Shown here: positions 57,805 to 64,000 of the stretch, one piece after another
Layout of the letters: every line of letters starts with the position of its first letter
Position numbering within the stretch: position 1 is the first letter of the stretch
Source: Pectobacterium sp. A5351
Lineage (GTDB): Bacteria; Pseudomonadota; Gammaproteobacteria; Enterobacterales; Enterobacteriaceae
NCBI RefSeq assembly: GCF_028335745.1
Contig: NZ_CP116477.1
Span: 3,968,001 to 4,032,000, forward strand
Direction of reading: 5' to 3'
Length of the DNA stretch: 64,000 nt
The notes under the pieces: generated by a model
What the model was told of the DNA's origin: nothing
What the model saw: the letters and a program-made list of their open reading frames with translations, nothing else
The model's database searches: none
Program-made: the position numbers and the translations under genes

Positions 57805-59461
57805 GGCGATCCTCCTGACTGTCGCTGGCCGTCAGGCCGCACAAGCCCTGATAAATCCAGCTGGTAAACTCGCTTTCACGCAGGGCATTGCCCCAGGCAA
57901 TCGGCCGAATGCCTTTCCAGCGTTCGTTCAAAAACTGGCTGAGCTGCGTGAGCGACTGCCCCGGCGTCGCAGTACCCAGACGGCACAACAGACCGGCCGC
58001 ACGACAGGCGCACAGTTCCCCCTGACAGGTGCCCATGCCAACGCGAGTACGCCGACGCAGGTCAATCAGGTTATTCACTTGCAACGATTCCACGGCGTAG
58101 CGCACTTCTCCCGCCGTCACGGCCTCACATTCACACACCAGGCTGCGATCAAGACGTTCACCGGACAACATTCTTCCGGCACGTTCACCGTGGCGATAAA
58201 TCGCCGACCCGCGCAGCGGTGCCGAGAGCGGTTTTGCCGCAGGATAAGCAGACAGCGCATGGGGAACGGTTTTCACTTCATCCAGTGATTCCGATCCGGG
58301 CAGCGGCGTCTGTGCCGTCGAGCAGGCCACGTCATGACCCAGCTTTTTGCAGATGGCGTCCGTCACCCACTCCGCCATCAGTCGGTAGGTCATCAGCTTG
58401 CCGCCGGTGATCGTGATAAACCCTTCCAGCCCGTCGCGGCTGGCATGGTCGAGCAGCACAATGCCGCGACTTACGCTACGCCCGCTGGGGTCACTGTCGT
58501 TGGCAACAAGAGGACGGACGCCAGCATAGGCGCGCAAAATTCGCGTGCTCGCCAGAGACGGCGCCAGCATGGAACCTTCGCGCATCAGCGTTTCCACCTC
58601 AGCAGGCGTCACCAGCATATTGTCGATTTGGTCGTAGTCGATGTGAGTTGAGGTCGTACCAATCAGCGAAATGGTATCGCCCGGCACCAGAATGTCGGCA
58701 TCCGCCGGTTTACGGCAGCGGTTGATCACCATGTTGTTGATGCGGTGCCCAAGAATCAGCAGTGCGCCTTTTGCCGGAAACATACGCACGCGCAGATCGG
58801 CATATTCCGCAATGTGTTGTCCCCAGATACCGCCAGCGTTGACGACCACCTGTGCGTATATTTCCGTTTCCACACCTTTTTTATGGTCGAAAACGCGCAC
58901 GCCGGTAACCCGATCGCCCTGACGAATCAGTCCGATAACTTCATGATAGGTCAAGACTTCCGCGCCGTGCTCGCAGGCATCGATCATGTTGGCTGCCGTC
59001 AGGCGAAAGGGATCGACAGAACCATCCGGCACGCGCACCGCGCCAATCAATGTAGGGTTTGCCGCTGGCTCCAACCTAAGCGCTTCCTGCGGATCCATTG
59101 CCTGCGCGCGAATCCCCGCCTGCTGACAGGCGGTAATAAATTGCGCCTGCCAGCCGAGATCGTCTTCTGGCAAGGTGATAAACAGGCCGTCGGTGGGTTC
59201 AATACAGTGGCGGGCGATCCGCCGGAGAATCTGATTTTCTTCAATACATTCGCGAGCAGACTCGCCATCGGTTACCGCGTAGCGGGCACCGCTGTGTAAC
59301 AGGCCGTGGTTACGCCCAGTCGCACCGGTCGCAATATCATAACGTTCAAGCAGCAGGCAGCGCAGTCCGCGCAGGGCGCAATCCCTTGCAGTACCTGCTC
59401 CCGTCGCGCCACCGCCGATGACAACCACGTCAGTTTCACGCCAGTTCCCCGTGTTTTTCAT
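57794..59461 (-). CDS. glpA: Anaerobic glycerol-3-phosphate dehydrogenase subunit A
   Basis: A 555-residue catalytic FAD subunit. The FAD motif is TDVVVIGGGATGAGTARDCA, the substrate region is GRNHGLLHSGARYAVTDGES, and a C-terminal BFD-type [2Fe-2S] domain has CECEAVTAGEVRYAV and GMGTCQGELCACRAA. The start is ATG 59461 (MKNTGNWRETDVVV); a longer open frame upstream covers regulatory DNA. It is the first gene of glpABC, divergent from glpT. An FNR-like site about 70 bp upstream fits anaerobic induction. Confidence 0.96.
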   Translation of the reverse strand: MKNTGNWRETDVVVIGGGATGAGTARDCALRGLRCLLLERYDIATGATGRNHGLLHSGARYAVTDGESARECIEENQILRRIARHCIEPTDGLFITLPEDDLGWQAQFITACQQAGIRAQAMDPQEALRLEPAANPTLIGAVRVPDGSVDPFRLTAANMIDACEHGAEVLTYHEVIGLIRQGDRVTGVRVFDHKKGVETEIYAQVVVNAGGIWGQHIAEYADLRVRMFPAKGALLILGHRINNMVINRCRKPADADILVPGDTISLIGTTSTHIDYDQIDNMLVTPAEVETLMREGSMLAPSLASTRILRAYAGVRPLVANDSDPSGRSVSRGIVLLDHASRDGLEGFITITGGKLMTYRLMAEWVTDAICKKLGHDVACSTAQTPLPGSESLDEVKTVPHALSAYPAAKPLSAPLRGSAIYRHGERAGRMLSGERLDRSLVCECEAVTAGEVRYAVESLQVNNLIDLRRRTRVGMGTCQGELCACRAAGLLCRLGTATPGQSLTQLSQFLNERWKGIRPIAWGNALRESEFTSWIYQGLCGLTASDSQEDRHAL

Positions 59462-59521
59462 TCTGTTCTCGTTCCAGGCGGAGGGTATGTATGTTGCTAT
59501 TGGGACACAGAAAGAAGGGTT

Positions 59522-59541
59522 AATGTTTGATAAAGAGCAAA
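59522..59541 (-). promoter_or_regulatory. FNR-like and GlpR-like sites upstream of glpA
   Basis: TTGAT-AAAG-AGCAA (59527-59540) matches the FNR consensus TTGAT-N4-ATCAA at nine of ten positions. The same stretch begins AATGTTTG, a GlpR half-site, and AAACGAACACTAAACG follows directly. Confidence 0.6.
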
Positions 59542-59584
59542 AACGAACACTAAACGAAAATAAAGAGGTGTCTAAAAACAATAA

Positions 59585-59600
59585 GTGTGATTAAGGTCAC
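59585..59600. promoter_or_regulatory. CRP site between glpA and glpT
   Basis: TGTGA-TTAAGG-TCACT is one base short of the perfect CRP core. Confidence 0.75.
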
Positions 59601-59721
59601 TAAAACCACACTGTGTAATTTTCCGATTCTGTTAACATGAGCGCAAAAATCGTCACAGTTTCATAAAAGTGTAACATTAGCGTCATGAATCACACTCATT
59701 TGCACGCTATCCCCTTACAAT

Positions 59722-59741
59722 AACGTTCGTAATAGAACAAA
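59722..59741 (+). promoter_or_regulatory. GlpR operator upstream of glpT
   Basis: AACGTTCGTAATAGAACAAA agrees with the GlpR operator consensus at about three quarters of positions and lies 35 bases before the glpT start. Confidence 0.65.
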
Positions 59742-59775
59742 AAAGCTATCGTTTTTTTTCGCATTGGAGATATCT

Positions 59776-61125
59776 ATGCTGAGTATTTTTAGGCCCGCAG
59801 CCCACCAGGCGCGCGTATCGCAGGATCGTGTCGATCCCCTCTATCGCCGTCTGCGCTGGCAGATTTTCATGGGGATCTTTTTTGGCTACGCCGCCTACTA
59901 TCTGGTACGTAAAAACTTCGCACTCGCCATGCCTTACCTGATTGAACAGGGCTTCTCGCGCGGCGATCTTGGTTTTGCGCTGTCCGGCATTTCCATTGCC
60001 TACGGTTTTTCCAAATTCATCATGGGTTCGGTATCTGACCGTTCCAACCCGCGCGTGTTCTTGCCTGCTGGTCTGATTCTGGCCGCTGCCGTTATGCTGT
60101 TCATGGGCTTCGTACCGTGGGCAACGTCCAGCATTGCGATTATGTTCGTTCTGCTGTTCCTGTGCGGATGGTTCCAGGGAATGGGATGGCCACCGTGCGG
60201 ACGCACCATGGTTCACTGGTGGTCACAGAAAGAACGTGGTGGCATCGTGTCCGTGTGGAACTGTGCTCACAACGTCGGCGGCGGTATTCCTCCGCTGCTG
60301 TTCCTGCTGGGTATGGCCTGGTTCAACGACTGGAAAGCCGCGCTCTACATGCCAGCCTTCGCCGCGATTCTGGTTGCGCTGATTGCCTTTGCGCTGATGC
60401 GTGATACCCCGCAATCCTGTGGTTTGCCGCCAATCGAAGAGTACAAAAACGACTATCCGGTTGATTATAATGAGAAAGCAGAAGAAGAACTGACGGCTAA
60501 GCAGATTTTCATGCAGTACGTTTTCCCGAACAAACTGCTGTGGTACATCGCTATCGCCAACGTCTTCGTTTACCTGCTGCGTTACGGCATCCTCGACTGG
60601 TCACCGACTTATCTGAAAGAAGTGAAACACTTCGCACTGGATAAATCGTCCTGGGCCTACTTCCTGTACGAATACGCGGGTATTCCGGGTACGCTGCTGT
60701 GCGGCTGGATGTCCGATAAAGTGTTCAAAGGTAACCGTGGCGCAACGGGCGTGTTCTTTATGACGCTGGTGACGATAGCGACCATCGTGTACTGGATGAA
60801 CCCAGCCGGTAATCCGGGTGTGGATATGGCCTGTATGATCGTCATCGGCTTCCTGATTTACGGCCCGGTGATGCTGATTGGTCTGCACGCACTGGAGCTG
60901 GCACCGAAGAAAGCAGCAGGTACAGCAGCGGGCTTCACTGGCCTGTTCGGCTACCTCGGTGGCTCCGTTGCCGCTAGCGCCATCGTCGGCTACACCGTTG
61001 ACTTCTTCGGTTGGGACGGCGGCTTCATGGTGATGATCGGCGGCAGCATTCTGGCGGTACTTCTGCTGATTGTTGTTATGCTGAATGAGAAAAAACATAA
61101 AGCAGAGTTAGCCAACCGCGCTTAA
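59776..61125 (+). CDS. glpT: Glycerol-3-phosphate:phosphate antiporter
   Basis: A 449-residue major facilitator (organophosphate:Pi antiporter) of the inner membrane. Almost every segment matches E. coli GlpT, for example [20 protein letters not shown] (including the substrate-binding Arg), [20 protein letters not shown] and [20 protein letters not shown]. It also imports fosfomycin. The start is ATG 59776 ([11 protein letters not shown]) with GGAGAT upstream. It is cotranscribed with glpQ and divergent from glpABC. Confidence 0.98.
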   Translation: MLSIFRPAAHQARVSQDRVDPLYRRLRWQIFMGIFFGYAAYYLVRKNFALAMPYLIEQGFSRGDLGFALSGISIAYGFSKFIMGSVSDRSNPRVFLPAGLILAAAVMLFMGFVPWATSSIAIMFVLLFLCGWFQGMGWPPCGRTMVHWWSQKERGGIVSVWNCAHNVGGGIPPLLFLLGMAWFNDWKAALYMPAFAAILVALIAFALMRDTPQSCGLPPIEEYKNDYPVDYNEKAEEELTAKQIFMQYVFPNKLLWYIAIANVFVYLLRYGILDWSPTYLKEVKHFALDKSSWAYFLYEYAGIPGTLLCGWMSDKVFKGNRGATGVFFMTLVTIATIVYWMNPAGNPGVDMACMIVIGFLIYGPVMLIGLHALELAPKKAAGTAAGFTGLFGYLGGSVAASAIVGYTVDFFGWDGGFMVMIGGSILAVLLLIVVMLNEKKHKAELANRA

Positions 61126-61148
61126 CCCGCTCTTGTAAGCATCCCTCT

Positions 61149-61171
61149 GGCGGCGTCATGATGACGCCGCC
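61149..61171 (+). terminator. Hairpin between glpT and glpQ
   Basis: GGCGGCGTCA - TGA - TGACGCCGCC, with perfect 10-bp arms, is followed by TTTCTCTC. It may be a partial terminator or an mRNA-stabilising stem that lowers glpQ relative to glpT. Confidence 0.7.
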
Positions 61172-61200
61172 TTTCTCTCAACAGAAAGAGGTTTGATCGC

Positions 61201-62286
61201 ATGAACGTTACCGTAACATCCCTACTCTCCGCCCTCGCACTCTCCATGTCCTTGAGTGCCTCCAGTCACGCGAGTGATCCCGCTTCATCAACCACCAAAA
61301 TCGTCATTGCCCACCGTGGCGCCAGCGGCTATCTGCCCGAGCATACGCTTCCGGCCAAGGCAATGGCCTACGCTCAGGGTGCAGATTATCTGGAGCAGGA
61401 TCTGGTGCTCACCAAAGATAACGCACTGATTGTCCTGCATGACCACTATCTGGATCGCGTGACCGACGTAGCAGAACGTTTTCCGCAACGCGCCCGTAAA
61501 GATGGACGCTTTTACGCCATCGACTTCACGCTACAAGAGATCAAATCGCTGAAATTCACCGAAGGATTCGACATCAAAGACGGCAAGCAGGTACAGAGCT
61601 ACCCGAACCGTTTCCCGATGTGGAAATCCGACTTCCGTATTCATACCTTTCAGGAAGAGATTGAATTTATTCAGGGACTGAATCATTCAACCGGCAAGAA
61701 CATCGGGCTCTACCCCGAGATCAAAGCGCCGTGGTTTCACCATCAGGAAGGGAAAGACATCGCCCGCGAAACGCTGGCTGTGTTGAAGCAGTATGGCTAT
61801 ACGAAAAAAAGCGATAAGGTCTTCCTGCAATCGTTTGATGTTGCCGAGCTAAAGCGCATCAAAACCGAATTGCAGCCGCAGATGAAGATGGATCTGAACC
61901 TGATTCAGTTGATTGCCTATACCGACTGGCATGAGACCTACGAGAAACAGGCCGATGGGACGTGGGTGAATTACCACTACGACTGGATGCAAAAGCCCGG
62001 CGCTATGCAGCAGATTGCAACCTATGCCGATGGTATCGGGCCGGACTACCACATGCTCGTCCAGAAAGGAGCGACGCCTGACAACATCACCTTTACCGAC
62101 ATGGTGAAAGAAGCCCACCAGCATAAACTTCAGGTACACCCGTTTACGGCAAGAGCCGACAGGCTACCGGCGTACGCCAAGGATATCGATCGGCTCTACG
62201 ATATTCTCTACTATCAGGCGGATGTTGACGGCCTGTTCACCGACTTTCCCGATAAAGCGGTCGATTTCCTGAAAAAACCGCGCTGA
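61201..62286 (+). CDS. glpQ: Periplasmic glycerophosphodiester phosphodiesterase
   Basis: A 361-residue secreted enzyme that splits glycerophosphodiesters into glycerol-3-phosphate, which GlpT imports, and an alcohol. The signal peptide is MNVTVTSLLSALALSMSLSA. The catalytic and calcium sites are IVIAHRGASGYLPEHTL, GADYLEQDLVLTKDNALIVL and HDHYLDRVTDVAERFP. It follows glpT by 75 bases with a hairpin in between. The supply of substrate from phospholipid turnover, with glpD and glpABC in the same window, completes the pathway. Confidence 0.96.
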   Translation: MNVTVTSLLSALALSMSLSASSHASDPASSTTKIVIAHRGASGYLPEHTLPAKAMAYAQGADYLEQDLVLTKDNALIVLHDHYLDRVTDVAERFPQRARKDGRFYAIDFTLQEIKSLKFTEGFDIKDGKQVQSYPNRFPMWKSDFRIHTFQEEIEFIQGLNHSTGKNIGLYPEIKAPWFHHQEGKDIARETLAVLKQYGYTKKSDKVFLQSFDVAELKRIKTELQPQMKMDLNLIQLIAYTDWHETYEKQADGTWVNYHYDWMQKPGAMQQIATYADGIGPDYHMLVQKGATPDNITFTDMVKEAHQHKLQVHPFTARADRLPAYAKDIDRLYDILYYQADVDGLFTDFPDKAVDFLKKPR

Positions 62287-62290
62287 AGCG

Positions 62291-62402
62291 CTAATACTGG
62301 TCGCTTAAGCATGGATTTAGAGGGAAACACGATGATGAGGCTCCCGCAGGGATGCCTCGCACCGTGGTCGCCCTCGGTATCTCGATCCTTAAACAATCGC
62401 TG
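62291..62402 (-). repeat. Dispersed hairpin repeat, copy 4 (inverted)
   Basis: TAATACTGGTCGCTTAAGC...GAGGCTCCCGCAGGGATGCC...GGTATCTCGATCCTTAAAC is the reverse complement of the copy 3 pattern, including the outer TAATACTGGTC. It lies between convergent glpQ and yigL. Confidence 0.8.
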
Positions 62403-62464
62403 AGGCTCAGCTTTCCCATCGGGCACGGTGTGCCCGATGATGCGTTGGCTCGATAACACATCGA

Positions 62465-63265
62465 TTATTTCAGAAACAGTTCACGCAGGTAATTCGGTAC
62501 CGCGCTGTCCGCGTTAGAGCCAATCACTTCGCGATCTGGCAGCATATCTTTCAGACGCTGATGCGCGTTCTGCATCACGCAGCCTTTTCCGGCCATCGAC
62601 AGCATTTCGTAGTCGTTCATGCCATCACCAAACGCCACACACTCTTTGAGTGAGAAGCCGATAATCTTCGCCACCTGTTCCAGCGCATGACCTTTAGATA
62701 CGCCGCCCGCCATCACTTCCAGACAGGTGAGCGTCGAAAAGCTCACGTTGACGCGGTCGCCCCAGCGCGCGTTGATCGCTTCTTCCAGCGGCAGCAGCTG
62801 TTCATGGGAATCGCAGGTAAAGAACACCTTGCTGACACCATCGGTTTCCAGCAGCGCAGGCTCGAACAGCTTGTATTTAAAGATCGACTCTTTGAAGAAA
62901 CGTTCTTCTTCCGCACGCGGGCGGTTCATGAACCACTCGTCATCACGATAAACGTGCGTCAGCATATCGGGGTTATTGTGCACGACGCTGTAAAGGTCGC
63001 GGGCAATGTCCTGATCCAGATTGTGGCTAAAAATCAGCTCGCCCTGCGAGTTGTGCACTCGCGCGCCATTCGAGGTAATCATAAACGCGCTGATGCCGAG
63101 ATTATCGCGGATCTGCGCAACATCCATGTGATGCCGTCCAGTAGCGAACACAAAGTGAATCCCTTTTTCCGTCAGCAGCCTGAGGGTGTCTTTCGCATAC
63201 GGGGACAGCGAGTGGTCAGGTGACAGCAGTGTGCCATCTAAATCGGAAGCAACGACATGGTACAT
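62465..63265 (-). CDS. yigL: Sugar-phosphatase / pyridoxal phosphatase YigL
   Basis: A 266-residue Cof-type (IIB) HAD phosphatase. The motifs are VASDLDGTLLSPDHSLS, FMITSNGARVH, the Lys in GGVSKGHALEQV and VAFGDGMNDYEMLSMAGKG. E. coli YigL dephosphorylates sugar phosphates and pyridoxal phosphate and helps in glucose-phosphate stress, where the SgrS RNA stabilises its mRNA. It lies downstream of pldB on the same strand, as in E. coli. Confidence 0.95.
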   Translation of the reverse strand: MYHVVASDLDGTLLSPDHSLSPYAKDTLRLLTEKGIHFVFATGRHHMDVAQIRDNLGISAFMITSNGARVHNSQGELIFSHNLDQDIARDLYSVVHNNPDMLTHVYRDDEWFMNRPRAEEERFFKESIFKYKLFEPALLETDGVSKVFFTCDSHEQLLPLEEAINARWGDRVNVSFSTLTCLEVMAGGVSKGHALEQVAKIIGFSLKECVAFGDGMNDYEMLSMAGKGCVMQNAHQRLKDMLPDREVIGSNADSAVPNYLRELFLK

Positions 63266-63367
63266 AACGATAAGATCTCACTTCTGGTGTGTTGTAGCGG
63301 CACACGCCGCAAAAAATTAACGAGGTGACTCCGCGTGTCCGTTAAGCGGTTTACCAACAGCCTACAA

Positions 63368-64000
63368 TCAATGATAACGCGCAAAATGCGCCAGAATCAG
63401 TGCGAATGCCTGAGCGCGGAGGTTATCCGTTTCAAAGAGAATTTCATGCCGCGCACCGGGGATAACCTGCAAAACATTATGCGCATTGGCGTTACCACTC
63501 TGCGCCAGCGCCTGGCAAAACGCATTCTGGCTACGGTTATCCACCACGCGTTCCTCTCCCGCCTGTAACAGCAGAAGCGGCGTAGTAACGGCACTGGCCT
63601 GAGCCTGCAACTGTTTCCCCGCCAGTATCGCTTCACGCACCCAGTGATAAGTGGGGCCGCCGACGCGTAAATCCGGTGAATCCGCATAAAAGCGAATGCT
63701 GCGCTGGTAGCGTTCACGGCTGTGTGTCAGCACATTCATCCGATAAGGCAACGGACGCCACTGTCCGGTGCCGATGGCGTAATAATCGCGAATCGCCGGG
63801 CGACGCTCTGCCCAATCAACAATCCACCCCACGACGCAATGAGGAAGCGGCAAGCGGATACCAAACATCGGCGCACACAGCGCCACGGCATCAAACATCG
63901 CGGGCTGACGAATCAGCAGTTGTGCCAGAATTGTGCCCCCCATTGAATGCGCTAACGCAAACCGACGGGTGTACCGTTTGAGACCAATGTACTGCTGACA
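63368..64000 (-). CDS. pldB: Lysophospholipase L2 (5' end outside window)
   Basis: The frame is open to the end of the window, giving 210 C-terminal residues of a ~330-residue alpha/beta hydrolase. The nucleophile elbow AHSMGG lies at 63935-63952. It is followed by PAMFDAVALCAPMFGIRLPL, VTTPLLLLQAGEERVVDN (catalytic Asp region) and IPGARHEILFETD (catalytic His). PldB is an inner-membrane-associated enzyme hydrolysing lysophospholipids. The order pldB-yigL supports the name. Confidence 0.9.
   Translation of the reverse strand, partial: CQQYIGLKRYTRRFALAHSMGGTILAQLLIRQPAMFDAVALCAPMFGIRLPLPHCVVGWIVDWAERRPAIRDYYAIGTGQWRPLPYRMNVLTHSRERYQRSIRFYADSPDLRVGGPTYHWVREAILAGKQLQAQASAVTTPLLLLQAGEERVVDNRSQNAFCQALAQSGNANAHNVLQVIPGARHEILFETDNLRAQAFALILAHFARYH

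Overview
The window looks like the chromosome of a soft-rot enterobacterium, most likely Pectobacterium. Many proteins are close to their E. coli counterparts (Tex, NfuA, GlpT, GlgP, AcrD, BtsS, YhgN), and there are pectin-catabolism genes (kdgT, kduI). This assignment comes from remembered protein families, not from a search. No rRNA, tRNA, CRISPR array, intact prophage or insertion sequence was recognised.

Layout. 1-5.4 kb: the 3' part of tex, an IclR-type regulator broken by an in-frame TGA, and the kdgT-kduI pair for oligogalacturonide breakdown products. 5.6-8.6 kb: a patch of decay and small accessory genes. It holds a cut-off L-asparaginase gene, a three-gene exported-protein operon (sulfatase-modifying-factor-like protein, CarG-like protein, and a third gene with an amber stop) and a HigBA-type toxin-antitoxin pair. 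8.7-13.1 kb: alkaline phosphatase followed by an exported protein and a two-part ABC transporter whose permease carries a long His/Asp-rich loop, suggesting a zinc link. 13.2-18.2 kb: a GlxA-like AraC regulator, a LysE-type exporter with a paired operator, and the RND pump acrD. 18.6-39 kb: bioH, gntX-nfuA, malPQ placed directly behind glpEGR, glpD, and the glycogen operon glgBXCAP. Compared with the remembered E. coli order, malT, rtcBA and gntT are missing here. 39.4-49 kb: an apparently orphan btsS, hipBA, asd, yhgN, a gluconate block (permease, gntK, gntR), the pirin yhhW and an extended RyhB small RNA with a Fur box.

49.4-55.3 kb is an AT-rich island with a six-gene, fully overlapping operon on the minus strand: a thymidylate-synthase-like protein, a DUF84 NTPase, a HAD phosphatase, a TrzA/MtaD-type amidohydrolase, a PurN-like formyltransferase and an MFS exporter. 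The thymidylate-synthase-like protein keeps the catalytic Cys, the phosphate-binding Arg residues and the general-acid Glu. It has Asp where the dUMP-reading Asn should be, which is the signature of (d)CMP hydroxymethylases such as T4 gp42 and MilA. I infer a pathway that makes and exports a modified pyrimidine nucleoside or base. This is the best candidate here for an undescribed system.

55.3-64 kb: glpABC (anaerobic glycerol-3-P dehydrogenase) divergent from glpTQ, then yigL and the 3' part of pldB. GlpR, encoded at 25.5-26.3 kb, probably controls the glpD, glpABC and glpTQ promoters, where GlpR-like, CRP-like and FNR-like sites can be seen. A dispersed ~100-bp hairpin repeat occurs four times, always between genes.
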